Notes: a model not told the origin generated them from the sequence alone. A DNA stretch of 64,000 nt from Phormidium tanganyikae FI6-MK23 (GCA_019359175.1 JAHHHU010000001.1:186001-250000); one strand, 5' to 3'; positions 44,416 to 53,271 are shown, counted from the stretch's first letter. Program-made: numbers and translations.

Positions 44416-45464
44416 TAATTGAGATCTTCCAGGCTAATCCGTGGGTCAACTGCTTTCAATAATAGATCAGCAACAAGGTTCCCTAGAATCAACATCACCG
44501 CACCCATCATCAGACTCGACATGATCAAGTACAGATCTTGTGCCTGAACTGCTTGTAGAATCAGCCTTCCCAGTCCTGGCAAGTTGAAAAAGTTTTCTGT
44601 GATAAATGCACCACCGAGGAGACTCGCAAACTCAAATCCTAACAATGTGATCAACGGGTTGATGGCATTTCTCAGCGCATGAACATAGATCACGCGATTT
44701 TCAGGGAGTCCTTTTGCACGAGCAGTCTGAACATAATCTTGGCGCAACACATCGAGTAACTGTCCACGCATAATTCGTTGCAGTCCAGCGAAACCTGCGA
44801 TCGCTAACGCTAAAGTCGGTAAAACCAAATGCCACGCGACATCTAAAACTTTGCCCAGTGGGTTTAAATCAGCGAAATCGATGCTAGTCAAATCGCCCAC
44901 CGGAAACAGCGGCGAAGTATTCTGCGCGAAAATCAACAGTAACAATGCTGTGATAAAGCTCGGAAATCCTTGTCCGGTGTAGCTGAGAACTTGCAAAACG
45001 CGATCGACCCATCTCTGTTGTTTGATCGCTGCCAACACACCCAGCGGAATCGCGACCCCCCAAGTCACAATCAGCGAAGTAATCGCTAACAACAATGTCG
45101 GTGGCACTCTTTCCCAGAGCAGCGAAACCACCGAGCGATTGTAAACAAAACTCGTGCCAAAATCGCCTTTTGTAATGATGTTCCACACCCACAAAAAGAA
45201 CTGTTCAAACCAGGATTTATCTAGTCCATATTGTTTCCGAAGCTGATCGATCCGCTCTGGTGAAATCTTAGGATTTTCGCGCAGCGTATCGAGATAGTCT
45301 CCGGGAGCAAGCTGAATGATGAAAAAGCTCAAAGCGGCTGCAAGAAGTAGCGTAAACAAGGCTTGCAACAATCGCTTAATCACATAGATTGAAGTCTCAC
45401 TGGTGATGAGTTCGATCAATCGATCCCAGCCAGATTTAAATCTTCCAGATGTAGAGGTCGTCAT
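44415..45464 (-). CDS. ABC transporter permease, OppB/DppB family
   Basis: The 349-residue inner-membrane protein has the family start YVIKRLLQALFTLLLAAALSFFIIQLAPGDYLDTL, about six TMs, and the coupling-loop motif VLRQDYVQTARAKGLPENRVIYVHALRNAINPLI near residue 238. It belongs to dipeptide/oligopeptide or nickel importers. The second permease, the ATPases and the binding protein are not adjacent, as is common in cyanobacteria. Confidence 0.92.
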   Translation of the reverse strand: MTTSTSGRFKSGWDRLIELITSETSIYVIKRLLQALFTLLLAAALSFFIIQLAPGDYLDTLRENPKISPERIDQLRKQYGLDKSWFEQFFLWVWNIITKGDFGTSFVYNRSVVSLLWERVPPTLLLAITSLIVTWGVAIPLGVLAAIKQQRWVDRVLQVLSYTGQGFPSFITALLLLIFAQNTSPLFPVGDLTSIDFADLNPLGKVLDVAWHLVLPTLALAIAGFAGLQRIMRGQLLDVLRQDYVQTARAKGLPENRVIYVHALRNAINPLITLLGFEFASLLGGAFITENFFNLPGLGRLILQAVQAQDLYLIMSSLMMGAVMLILGNLVADLLLKAVDPRISLEDLN

Positions 45465-45501
45465 AGGGAATTTTGCGATCGAGGTTTCGTGATTATAGCG
45501 C

Positions 45502-46014
45502 TTAGTATTCGACTAGGGTGACAATCGGAACTTGCGGTAAGCGATCGCGTCCTTTGAGGTCTTTCAATTCGATTACAAAGGCGCATCCGACTAATTCACA
45601 GCCGATTTGCTGAATCAATTTTGCGGTTGCGCCTGCGGTTCCACCCGTTGCGATCAAATCATCCACAATTAGAATTCGGCTTCCGGGCTGTACGGCATCT
45701 TGATGCATCTCTAAACAGTCTGTGCCGTACTCCAATTCATATTCGATCGAGTGAACCGCAGCAGGCAATTTCCCAGGCTTACGAACCGGGATGAATCCGA
45801 TATTCATTTTGTAAGCAAGGGGCGCACCAAAAATAAAACCGCGCGATTCCATTCCAACAATGTAATCCGGTTTGAAATCCGAACATTTCTCAGCAAATAA
45901 GTCGATCGTTGCTTTCAATCCGATTGGATTTTGTAACAGGGTTGTGATGTCTTTGAATGAAATTCCGGGCTTGGGAAAATCTGGGATTTCGCGAATAAAG
46001 GGTTTGAGATCCAT
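45502..46014 (-). CDS. apt: Adenine phosphoribosyltransferase
   Basis: Apt salvages adenine to AMP with PRPP. The 170-residue protein has [37 protein letters not shown] near residue 61, VRKPGKLP near 84 and the PRPP loop [14 protein letters not shown] near 120. ATG 46014 (MDLKPF) is the family start; the open frame begins at a TTG four codons earlier. Confidence 0.96.
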   Translation of the reverse strand: MDLKPFIREIPDFPKPGISFKDITTLLQNPIGLKATIDLFAEKCSDFKPDYIVGMESRGFIFGAPLAYKMNIGFIPVRKPGKLPAAVHSIEYELEYGTDCLEMHQDAVQPGSRILIVDDLIATGGTAGATAKLIQQIGCELVGCAFVIELKDLKGRDRLPQVPIVTLVEY

Positions 46015-46121
46015 AGTTGAAGGCAAACGGTACTGAATGGGTTATCTCACAACTTCTCGAAGTTGTCATCTAAAATGATCAAGTTGAGATACGCTTGGAA
46101 ATAGCAAATCGCGCAGTATCA

Positions 46122-46475
46122 ATGACTCTTCAGCAACAGATTCAACAACAGCGAGTGAGACACATTATTAGTAGCTATCAGTTAGATGGTGAGGATAGTG
46201 AACTGTGCGGTGCTTGCTTGACTGCGATGTTGCAACTGTATCCGACGGGACTGATCGAGTTAGCATTAGTCGAAACGGTTGTGCAAAATTGGGCGCGAGT
46301 TCCAATGGTGAGAGGAATAGAGTTTTTCCGACAGGTGGAAATGCTCTTAAATCAATGGCAAACCGATGTGATCGCGGTTTCATTTGATCCCACAGAATTT
46401 CAACTTGTGACCGGATTGGATGCAACTCCGATCTTTGGTTCATCGAATTCGCCAACCTCGATCGCCCAGCGCTAA
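46122..46475 (+). CDS. Conserved hypothetical cyanobacterial protein
   Basis: The 117-residue protein begins MTLQQQIQQQRVRHIISSYQLDGEDSEL and continues CGACLTAMLQLYPTGLIELALVETVVQNWARVPMVRGIEFF, with a C-terminal TGLDATPIFG. I have seen this as a conserved cyanobacterial protein of unknown function. The frame extends nine codons upstream of ATG 46122; the later start fits better. The end comes 41 bases before the HAD gene. Confidence 0.78.
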   Translation: MTLQQQIQQQRVRHIISSYQLDGEDSELCGACLTAMLQLYPTGLIELALVETVVQNWARVPMVRGIEFFRQVEMLLNQWQTDVIAVSFDPTEFQLVTGLDATPIFGSSNSPTSIAQR

Positions 46476-46515
46476 TCTACGCTACTCTGAGGTGAAGATT
46501 TGTGAAGGTGAGACT

Positions 46516-47160
46516 GTGTTTGCTGCCATTCTTTACGACTTAGACGGAACGATCGCGGATACTGATCCAGTCCATTTCATCGCTTGGCAAGATGTCTTGC
46601 GCGAGTTCGGCGTTGAGATTGACGAAACGATTTATAAACAGCGGATGAGCGGTCGAACGAATCCGCCGATTATTGCAGAATTTTTGCCTCAATTAACTTC
46701 TGCTGAGGGGGAAGCGTTAGGCGATCGAAAAGAAGCTCGTTTTCGAGAATTAGCGGAACATTTGCAACCGATCGCAGGTTTTCGAGAACTGATCGATTGG
46801 GGAAAACAGCATTCCCTCAAACAGGCACTCGTTACGAATGCGCCGCGCGAGAATGCTCGCTTCATGTTGAAATTGCTAAAGTTAGATCAAGTGTTCGATC
46901 GCGTAATTTTGGCGGACGATTTGGGCATTGGTAAACCCGATCCCGCCCCTTACAATCACGCATTAATGGAATTTGGTTTGAATCCGAATCAAGCGATCGC
47001 ATTCGAGGATTCACCATCAGGAGTTCGATCAGCAGTTGCAGCAGGAATTTCAACGATCGGCATTACTTCCACTCAGACCCCAGAAACTTTACAGGGTTTG
47101 GGAGTGAGATTTGCGATCGCAGATTTTACGGCTCCAGAGCTTTGGGCGCTTCTACAGTAG
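46516..47160 (+). CDS. HAD family phosphatase (beta-phosphoglucomutase-like)
   Basis: The 214-residue protein has motif I YDLDGTIADT at residues 7-16 (nucleophile Asp8), a helical cap, motif II LVTNAPR, the Lys/motif III stretch GIGKPDPAPY and motif IV AFEDSPSGVRSAVAAG. This is the subclass of phosphoglycolate phosphatase and beta-phosphoglucomutase; the substrate is unknown. The start is GTG 46516 with GAAGGTGAG shortly before; the upstream ATG 46420 overlaps the previous gene. The 3' end overlaps a minus-strand frame by 35 bases. Confidence 0.9.
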   Translation: MFAAILYDLDGTIADTDPVHFIAWQDVLREFGVEIDETIYKQRMSGRTNPPIIAEFLPQLTSAEGEALGDRKEARFRELAEHLQPIAGFRELIDWGKQHSLKQALVTNAPRENARFMLKLLKLDQVFDRVILADDLGIGKPDPAPYNHALMEFGLNPNQAIAFEDSPSGVRSAVAAGISTIGITSTQTPETLQGLGVRFAIADFTAPELWALLQ

Positions 47161-47320
47161 CTTCATACGGAATTCCCCAGCTATCCGCGATCGCTTCCAT
47201 CCAGTCAAGTTCAGGCGAAATCTCTTCTAAACTGACAAACGCATCAAACATTCCGCCTACTTCATCCCCTGCCTGTGCTTTCGGAGTCGCTTCTGAGCCG
47301 TGAAAAGATGAAAATTGCAT
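47126..47320 (-). CDS. Small acidic hypothetical protein (64 aa)
   Basis: From ATG 47320 the product is MQFSSFHGSEATPKAQAGDE, then MFDAFVSLEEISPELDWMEAIADSWGIPYE. The composition is protein-like and unlike a shadow frame over most of its length, but the last 11 codons overlap the HAD gene and no ribosome-binding site is clear. No family is recognised. Confidence 0.5.
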   Translation of the reverse strand: MQFSSFHGSEATPKAQAGDEVGGMFDAFVSLEEISPELDWMEAIADSWGIPYEATVEAPKALEP

Positions 47321-47457
47321 AAAAAACAGTTTCAGTAGGAACCCGGACTTTTTCACAGTATCTTTCAACGGTGAGTGCTTCTTCTGTAAGAATACTGAGA
47401 AAATGATGGCTGCGTCAATCCGTATGCGATCGAGTAAAGTGCGATCGTGTCAATGCT

Positions 47458-47667
47458 TCAGATTGAAACTTCGCGGGGGTCGATCGCTCTAATCTCACTA
47501 AACCTCTTAAAATCAGCCGTATTGAAAGTGAGAAGATGGGCGATTTGATGAACAATCATGGCAGCAACTAATCGCGTATCGTGTGCTTGCTTTCCTCTGA
47601 CCTGATACTTAGTGACCAGTCGGTATACCAACCGCAGCAGAACATTTGAATCTACTAAGTAAGTCAT
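47458..47667 (-). pseudogene. VapC-type PIN toxin with large internal deletion
   Basis: The frame starts as a normal PIN toxin, MTYLVDSNVLLRL (metal ligand Asp6), then jumps to YRLVTKYQVRGKQAHDTRLVAAMIVHQIAHLLTFNTADFKRF, the last third of the family. A whole PIN protein has about 140 residues; this has 69, so roughly 70 middle residues, with further active-site acids, are gone without breaking the frame. It overlaps the antitoxin gene by four bases, as intact pairs do. It is unlikely to cut RNA. Confidence 0.87.
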
Positions 47668-47918
47668 CGCTGCTGATCTTCCCGTTCCCGATAGATGCTT
47701 TCGCGGCTGATTGCTTCATCTGATAGTGGCGGTGCTTGTAGGAGAGAAGGACTTCTGCCCAATTGATCGAGCAATGCTTTCCATTCGGGTTCTGTTTCGG
47801 TCGCCAGATGACTTTCAATTAGCGATTCGAGATAGCGATCGACGGAGACTCCTTGCACTGTAGCTTGAGCAATTAGACGAGCTTCTGTTTTTGGGTTGAG
47901 ATCAAGTTTGATGGTCAT
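47664..47918 (-). CDS. VapB-like antitoxin
   Basis: The 84-residue protein begins MTIKLDLNPKTEARLIAQA and contains GVSVDRYLESLIESHL, a ribbon-helix-helix-like N-terminus of cyanobacterial PIN antitoxins, followed by a variable acidic tail that would wrap the toxin. Its toxin gene directly downstream is internally deleted, so this may now be a solo autoregulator. Confidence 0.82.
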   Translation of the reverse strand: MTIKLDLNPKTEARLIAQATVQGVSVDRYLESLIESHLATETEPEWKALLDQLGRSPSLLQAPPLSDEAISRESIYREREDQQR

Positions 47919-47975
47919 CGTGTGATTCTCTGTATCAGATCTGATCGTAGGTTGAGTTTAACGGTTAATTCAACT

Positions 47976-48746
47976 CTACTGCCCTAGATAAGCTTCCAGC
48001 ACTTTTGAATTAGATTGAATCTCAGCAGGGCTACCGTCTGCAAGATTCGTTCCTTCGGCTAACACCCAGACTCGATCGCATAACGACATGATCACATCCA
48101 TATTGTGTTCGATAATCAAAAAAGTGAGTCCTTGCCGATTCCAATGGTGAATATATTCACAGATTTGATTGATTAACGTCGGATTCACACCCGCAGCAGG
48201 TTCATCAAGTAAAACGAGCTTCGGACGGGTCATTAAAGCGCGAGCGATTTCTAGTAATTTGCGCTGTCCGCCGGAAAGTGCGCCTGCGTAGTCATTCGCT
48301 TTCGCAGCCAGTCCGACCGATTGGAGAATTTCGATCGCTTGATCGCGGTTTTCTCGCTCTTCTTGCCGAATGCGTTTCGATAACAGCCAAGTATTGAGGA
48401 AATTCTCCCCGGTTTGTTTCTGAGCAGCTAACAGCATATTGTCCATCACCGAAAGCCGAGACAGAACACGCGCGACCTGGAACGTGCGAATCATGCCGCG
48501 TTGAGCGATTTCGTGCGGTTGTAGAGACTCGATCGATTCTCCATCAAACAACACTTTTCCTTGATCCGGGTGAATGAAGTTCGAGAGCAGATTAAACAGC
48601 GTGGTTTTTCCGGCTCCGTTTGGGCCAATCAATCCCGTAATGCTGCCTGGAAGAACTTCGATCGAGGCTTCATTGACTGCTTTAATTCCACCAAAACTTT
48701 TCACTAATCCCGTTGCTGAAAGAACCGCTGTGTTTGAAGTCTGCAT
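47976..48746 (-). CDS. natA: ABC transporter ATP-binding protein, LivG/NatA type
   Basis: The 256-residue ATPase has Walker A GPNGAGKT at about 41-48, MIRTFQVARVL, signature LSGGQRK near 159, Walker B LVLLDEPAAGVNP near 178 and the H-loop IIEHNMDV, which is typical of branched-chain/neutral amino acid importers. In cyanobacteria this is NatA of the N-I system (NatABCDE). It follows the permease gene by two bases. The second ATPase and binding protein are not here. Confidence 0.88.
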   Translation of the reverse strand: MQTSNTAVLSATGLVKSFGGIKAVNEASIEVLPGSITGLIGPNGAGKTTLFNLLSNFIHPDQGKVLFDGESIESLQPHEIAQRGMIRTFQVARVLSRLSVMDNMLLAAQKQTGENFLNTWLLSKRIRQEERENRDQAIEILQSVGLAAKANDYAGALSGGQRKLLEIARALMTRPKLVLLDEPAAGVNPTLINQICEYIHHWNRQGLTFLIIEHNMDVIMSLCDRVWVLAEGTNLADGSPAEIQSNSKVLEAYLGQ

Positions 48747-48748
48747 CG

Positions 48749-49870
48749 TTATTTTCCTAGCGTCAGTTCGTCTTTGTTGCCTAAAATGCCTTGGGGTCTG
48801 AACAACATCAGCACCATCAAAATTAAACCAATTAACATAATTCGCAATGCACCGATTTGATCTGCGCCGAGCGGTAGGACGCGCTCAAGATCACGAGTAA
48901 ACGCAGTGTAAGCCCAGTAAATCCCTGCACCGAGTAGCGTTCCAGCATTGCTGCCCGCGCCGCCGAGAATCATGATGATCCAAGCTTGGAAAGTAACGAT
49001 CGGTTCAAAGTTCGTCGGATATACGGTACTCAATTGCCATGCAAAAAACGCGCCTGCAATTCCGGCAATAAATCCACCCAACATCAAAGATTGCAATTTG
49101 TAGAGGAAGACATTCTTACCGAGCGCTTTTGCAACTTGTTCATCTTCTCGAATGGCTTTGAGAACGCGACCCCAAGGAGAATGAACCAATCGTTCTAGCG
49201 CCCAATAGACGATCGCAACTGTAATCAAAGACAGAAACAGCAAACCATTTCGAGATTGATTGCTGGAATAATCGTAAAGCGCGATCGCAGTTACACTAAA
49301 CAGCCGCAATGTTAGAAATATCAGCACTCCAGACATGATCGCGCCAGGGATTCTCCGCTTTCTAAATCGCTCGACTAACTGTTGCCCTAACTTCCAGACT
49401 ACATACGCGAAAATTGGAGTCACGATTGCAATCATGCCAATCCGTGTTCCTGGGGTGGGACGAAACTCAGCCAGCGGAAGCGGAAAGCTCTGAACCCCGA
49501 ATGCGCCTTTCGTAAGCCAGTCTTCGTTTAGCGCAACGAGTCGAACTAATTCGGAAACACCGATCGTCACGATCGACAAATAATCCTCGCGCAGTCGCAG
49601 CGTCGAAAATCCCATCAGCAATCCTAAGAACGCTGCCAACAATCCCCCAATCAGCACCGCAGCCAGAATCGGAGCCCCTGAAAGCGTGAGCAGTGACGTA
49701 GTGTAAGCCCCGACCGTCATAAAGGCGACGTGACCGAAATTAATCAATCCGGTATAGCCCCATTGCAGATTTAGCCCCAAGCTAAAAATTCCGTAGACGG
49801 CGACTGACACGATTAGAAAGACTAGATAACCAATCAGCCCAGGATCAAATGAAAAGAGATAATCCAGCAT
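48749..49870 (-). CDS. natC: Branched-chain/neutral amino acid ABC permease, LivM/NatC type
   Basis: The 373-residue membrane protein has about nine TMs, GYTGLINFGHVAFMTVGAYT near residue 40, the FSTLRLREDYLSIVTIGVSELVRL segment near 90, and a final MILGGAGSNAGTLLGAG and LMVLMLFRPQGILG. The middle insert (RKRRIPGAIMSG) is longer than in E. coli LivM, as in the cyanobacterial NatC group. I start at ATG 49870 (MLDYLFSFDP). The symbol is by analogy. Confidence 0.87.
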   Translation of the reverse strand: MLDYLFSFDPGLIGYLVFLIVSVAVYGIFSLGLNLQWGYTGLINFGHVAFMTVGAYTTSLLTLSGAPILAAVLIGGLLAAFLGLLMGFSTLRLREDYLSIVTIGVSELVRLVALNEDWLTKGAFGVQSFPLPLAEFRPTPGTRIGMIAIVTPIFAYVVWKLGQQLVERFRKRRIPGAIMSGVLIFLTLRLFSVTAIALYDYSSNQSRNGLLFLSLITVAIVYWALERLVHSPWGRVLKAIREDEQVAKALGKNVFLYKLQSLMLGGFIAGIAGAFFAWQLSTVYPTNFEPIVTFQAWIIMILGGAGSNAGTLLGAGIYWAYTAFTRDLERVLPLGADQIGALRIMLIGLILMVLMLFRPQGILGNKDELTLGK

Positions 49871-50006
49871 AGGGAAGAATGCGATGTGCGCTTTTGTAAT
49901 GAAATCGTACCGTAAGCGGGAACACAATCTGTGGCAATTCCTACCGCAAGGCGATCTTGCCGAGAACCCTGGGCACTTTTAAGAAGACAAATCGCTCCCT
50001 CTTGCT

Positions 50007-50225
50007 ATGAGTCTCTACCGCAGTCGTGCCCATCATTTAATCGATCGCTTATCCGATGCCGAGCTGGAAAAGTTTTGGTCTGTGCTAGAAACTGCTTACT
50101 CTGATTTCTATATGCTGAGAGCGATCGAGGATGGTCGACGCGCTCACAATCCCGGTGATACACTGACTCGCGAGGAAGCGATGCAATTACTACCCGTCCT
50201 TCAACCTGCCCCCCGATCTCTATGA
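50007..50225 (+). CDS. Putative antitoxin of a RelE-like pair
   Basis: The 72-residue protein begins MSLYRSRAHHLIDRLSDAEL and contains EKFWSVLETAYSDFYMLRAIEDGRRAHNPGDTLTREEAMQLL. The L..L.D.EL opening and acidic, helical tail are like cyanobacterial antitoxins. It overlaps the next gene by four bases (ATGA), the usual antitoxin-toxin coupling. I do not know a named family for it. Confidence 0.72.
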   Translation: MSLYRSRAHHLIDRLSDAELEKFWSVLETAYSDFYMLRAIEDGRRAHNPGDTLTREEAMQLLPVLQPAPRSL

Positions 50226-50524
50226 AAACAACGAAAACGATGTCTGTGGGCGGGATGATTCTTCCGGCTCGATTGGAAGTTCGATACGATCGCGCTTTTC
50301 TAATCGACCTCAAAAGTTTAGAAACCGCAGCGATGCAAAAAATGCACCAATTCGTCTTTGACGACTTTTTCAAAACGAATCAGCTTCAGGATTTACCAGC
50401 ATTTCAACCGTTAGAAAATAGCGAGATTTTGTATCGATTCACGATCGATAACTATCTACTCAGCATCGAAGTCACGGGACAAATTATTAAGTTCCTGCGA
50501 ATTTTACCGGAGCCAATAATCTAG
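50222..50524 (+). CDS. RelE/ParE-superfamily-like putative toxin
   Basis: The 100-residue protein has a RelE-like order: YDRAFLIDLKSLETAAMQKMHQFVFDDF, LPAFQPLENSEILYRFTIDNYLLSIEVTGQIIKFLRIL. The LYRF..NYLLS and I.FLRIL strands correspond to the YR..YR and V.R strands of RelE, but the usual terminal Arg/Tyr/His catalytic residues are missing or replaced. It is translationally coupled to the upstream small gene. Toxicity is inference. Confidence 0.72.
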   Translation: MKTTKTMSVGGMILPARLEVRYDRAFLIDLKSLETAAMQKMHQFVFDDFFKTNQLQDLPAFQPLENSEILYRFTIDNYLLSIEVTGQIIKFLRILPEPII

Positions 50525-50567
50525 TCTTACATCGACTCCGAGAAACTCTCAGTGAACAGCGCGATCG

Positions 50568-51419
50568 CTACGACACTGCAAATTCTCCGTTAAACTCGTC
50601 AAAGTCTTCAAAATCCGTACTTGATAACGCTTTGATGCCGTATGTAATCTGATGAATCCACCAAAATTCTTCAGTATGAACGGCGGCAAATCCTGCTGCA
50701 CCCATCCAAGCTTCGGTGCTGTCATGGGCATAAGCGCGAATGTACGGTTCCTCGAAGATTTGTGTTAACCATTCTGTTTGTCTAAGCGTCTTTTGACTGC
50801 CGTCGAGAATGACCACTTCTCCGCTCGACTGCAATAATCTAAAGCATTCTTGCAAGATTAACTTTGAGATTGGCGTTGGTGTTTCGTGAAACAATAACGA
50901 AGCAGTCACTAAGTCGAACGAATGATCCGAAAATTTTGTCTGTTCTGCTTTGCCATGTATCCAGTGAATGTTTAGATTCGCTTGTTTCGCTTTGCGATCG
51001 GCAACTGCCAACATAAACGGCGATAAATCTAAGCCAAATACTTCTGCATTCGGAAACGCTTGTTTGAGCAACAACGTGGTTGAGCCTGTTCCGCAACCGA
51101 GATCGAGAATTCGCAGTGGTTGACCCTGAACAGCATCGATCACCCGTTGGCGCACCCAAGCTTCGTTTGGAGGCAATGCTAACTGAGTCACAGGATCGTA
51201 TGAGGTTGCCGCCCCGATCGTGAGATAGCCGCCTTTGATGCCGTGGAAGTTTTGGCTTTTGTAGTAGTTCGGATAGACCAAATTCGGGTCAGTCAAGCGA
51301 TCGCATTCGGCTTGCCAATCGATGCTTTGGTGCAGTCGTCGCATCTCGTTTTCATCGACCAAGAAGCGTGCGATCGGGGCGAGATACTGCTCGAAAATGG
51401 TGTCTTTGCGAGTTGCCAT
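50568..51419 (-). CDS. Class I SAM-dependent methyltransferase
   Basis: The 283-residue enzyme has motif I ILDLGCGTGSTTLLL near residue 103, VFGLDLSPFMLAVADRKA near 124, KFSDHSFDLVTASLLFHETP near 161 and an ending with EEPYIRAYAHDSTEAWMGAAGF. The layout resembles the 36766 gene (HEPYYRHYTTDD), so they are distant paralogues. The substrate is unknown. It lies 15 bases before the TIGR04283 transferase stop on the same strand. Confidence 0.87.
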   Translation of the reverse strand: MATRKDTIFEQYLAPIARFLVDENEMRRLHQSIDWQAECDRLTDPNLVYPNYYKSQNFHGIKGGYLTIGAATSYDPVTQLALPPNEAWVRQRVIDAVQGQPLRILDLGCGTGSTTLLLKQAFPNAEVFGLDLSPFMLAVADRKAKQANLNIHWIHGKAEQTKFSDHSFDLVTASLLFHETPTPISKLILQECFRLLQSSGEVVILDGSQKTLRQTEWLTQIFEEPYIRAYAHDSTEAWMGAAGFAAVHTEEFWWIHQITYGIKALSSTDFEDFDEFNGEFAVS

Positions 51420-51434
51420 AGATTCATCACAACG

Positions 51435-52127
51435 CTACTGACGCTTAGTGTAGCGAATTGATTTCAATCCGGTGCGATACCATTGCTGAATTCGCTGCGG
51501 TGAGACACCGAGCAAGTACGCCAAAATCACGATCTGATTAACGATCGTAGTCCTGAAAACGCCCAGTTTTTGCCAGCGTCGTCCCGATGTCAGGACAGCA
51601 TGAGGAACGATCACAATCCGTCCTATTTGTCTCAAAGTTCTGACAAATTCAAAATCTTCCATGATTGGCAAGTTTGGAAATCCATCGATCGCATTGAATG
51701 TTTTTGTGCGTAAAAAAATTGCTTGATCACCGTATGGAAGCTGTAGGTAACGAGATCGCAGATTTACGCCCCATTCTACCCAGCGGACTCCGGGTAAAGT
51801 CGCATCGATTTTCAACTGAAATGCACCCATGATCGCAGTTGATAACGCTTCGCGAATCATGCGATCGAATCCTTGCGGCAATCGGGTATCAGCATGGAGA
51901 AACAAAAGAATTTCTCCAGTTGAGATCGCGGCTCCTGCGTTCATTTGAGCGGCTCGACCAGGATGGGATTGCAGAACTTTAACGCCGCTAGATTTGGCAA
52001 TTTCAACAGTTTCGTCTTGGCTTCCACCATCTACGACAATGATTTCGATGTTGGTTGCTTGAATCGAGAGAATTTTGGGTAATGCGTTCGCTTCATTCAA
52101 AACTGGAATCACGATCGAGATTTTCAT
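51435..52127 (-). CDS. TIGR04283 family glycosyltransferase (GT2)
   Basis: The 230-residue GT-A enzyme begins MKISIVIPVLNEANALPKIL and has VVDGGSQDETV, HPGRAAQMNAGA, then LFLHADTRLP (the DXD-like metal site) and the C-terminal ED motif in MEDFEFVRTLR. It forms a pair with the TIGR04282 gene, overlapping it by four bases. In some bacteria this pair goes with radical-SAM/arsenosugar genes; none are in this window, so the acceptor is open. Confidence 0.9.
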   Translation of the reverse strand: MKISIVIPVLNEANALPKILSIQATNIEIIVVDGGSQDETVEIAKSSGVKVLQSHPGRAAQMNAGAAISTGEILLFLHADTRLPQGFDRMIREALSTAIMGAFQLKIDATLPGVRWVEWGVNLRSRYLQLPYGDQAIFLRTKTFNAIDGFPNLPIMEDFEFVRTLRQIGRIVIVPHAVLTSGRRWQKLGVFRTTIVNQIVILAYLLGVSPQRIQQWYRTGLKSIRYTKRQ

Positions 52128-52714
52128 GGCAAAAGCCGCAAATCTTCGGGTCGATCGATATCACTCAACGTGGGTAAAAACGCGATCGATAAATTCAACT
52201 GTTTCGCAATCTCCAACGTTTGCTGAAATACGACATCAGTACTCCAAGCAATGTTTTGAAAAACACTAGGAATAAACTCGCTCAATCCAATCAGATAATA
52301 TCCACCATCAGTTGCAGCACCAATTGATAAGCGATGATTCTCTAGTTTTGAGAATGCGAACGTCAATACTTCAGAAGTCAAATCAGGGCAATCTGTTCCA
52401 ATTGCGATCGCTGATTTTGCACCGGAATCGAAAGCAGTTTGAAACGCATGAGTTAATCGATCTCCCAAATCTCCAGAATGCTGGGGCTGATACTCTAGAT
52501 CATGTCCGAGCCAATCCTGCATTTGTTGGAGCGATCCGCCTGCGAAATAAACGCAGAGCGAGACATTTTGGAGTTCGCGAGATTCAGCGATCGTTGATTC
52601 TGCCAGTCGTCGATGCAGTTCGGCAGCTCCAACTTCTCCCAGAGCTGGAATCAAGCGAGTTTTAGCTTTGCCCGCTTCAGGATAGCGTGTGAAAATAATC
52701 AGTTGTTTCTGCAC
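52124..52714 (-). CDS. TIGR04282 family transferase (DUF2064)
   Basis: The 196-residue protein has IIFTRYPEAGKAKTRLIPALG at the start (nucleotide-sugar binding, like nucleotidyltransferases), GDLGDRLTHAF near residue 82, IGTDCPDLT near 106 and ATDGGYYLIGL near 133. It is related to the arsenosugar biosynthesis glycosyltransferase-like proteins and regularly sits next to TIGR04283 enzymes, as here. Confidence 0.9.
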   Translation of the reverse strand: MQKQLIIFTRYPEAGKAKTRLIPALGEVGAAELHRRLAESTIAESRELQNVSLCVYFAGGSLQQMQDWLGHDLEYQPQHSGDLGDRLTHAFQTAFDSGAKSAIAIGTDCPDLTSEVLTFAFSKLENHRLSIGAATDGGYYLIGLSEFIPSVFQNIAWSTDVVFQQTLEIAKQLNLSIAFLPTLSDIDRPEDLRLLP

Positions 52715-52720
52715 AAAACC

Positions 52721-52759
52721 AAAAAAATAGAACTGAGTAGAGTTTCTACCACAGTTCTA
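52721..52759 (-). terminator. Terminator after the small exported COG3650-like gene
   Basis: TAGAACTG (52728-52735) pairs with CAGTTCTA (52752-52759), with an inner GTAGA/TCTAC stem. Seven T follow on the minus strand. Confidence 0.88.
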
Positions 52760-52769
52760 CATTGATTCA

Positions 52770-53156
52770 CTATTTCTTAATCGCGCAACCTTCCTTGACT
52801 GTGTTGCCTAAAACCAGCGTGGCAGAATAGCCATATTTGCGATCGGACATCGTATCGCTACACTCACCTTTGCGAATCATTAAGGTTCCATTTGACCGAC
52901 CCTGTAAGCGATAAACACGGACATTATCAGCGGGTCGCCCTTGAGCGCTCAACGGTGCAACATAGGGAAACGTGATTTTTTGCGGTTCTGGCGTACTGTA
53001 AGTGATTCCCGATTTGTCGATCGCAACACTCCAAAACGGCTCATTTCCTACCACCGTAAAGGATTCGATTGCCTTGGGTGCAGTTTGATTTGCGATCGCG
53101 GGCACGAATGCAAGCAAGCTTGCAGCTAAACCAGTCAGAAGAACTTTCATTTTCAT
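52770..53156 (-). CDS. Exported protein with heat-shock HslJ/COG3650-like domain
   Basis: From ATG 53156 the 128-residue protein has a signal peptide (KVLLTGLAASLLAFVPAIANQ) and a domain with FTVVGNEPFWSVAIDKSGITYSTPEPQKITFPY and GECSDTMSDRKYGYSATLVLG, GCAIKK. The GNEPFWS motif and C..MSD pattern are those of the COG3650 group of periplasmic or lipoprotein-like proteins of unknown role. The two Cys left in the mature part may form a disulphide. The start may alternatively be the Met two codons later. Confidence 0.82.
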   Translation of the reverse strand: MKMKVLLTGLAASLLAFVPAIANQTAPKAIESFTVVGNEPFWSVAIDKSGITYSTPEPQKITFPYVAPLSAQGRPADNVRVYRLQGRSNGTLMIRKGECSDTMSDRKYGYSATLVLGNTVKEGCAIKK

Positions 53157-53271
53157 GATCAAACTCAATTGTGTATTGATTCCTACAAAAGCATCGATCG
53201 AGATTCCAAACAATTTCGTTAGCAGTTGGTCGAGCCTGTCCATACTGGGGATGAACAATTGAGCATGAACG

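Noticed and set aside
49896..49910. NtcA-like box GTA...TAC upstream of the natC-type gene
   Set aside because: The spacer is nine bases, and NtcA sites require eight; no -10 at the right distance.
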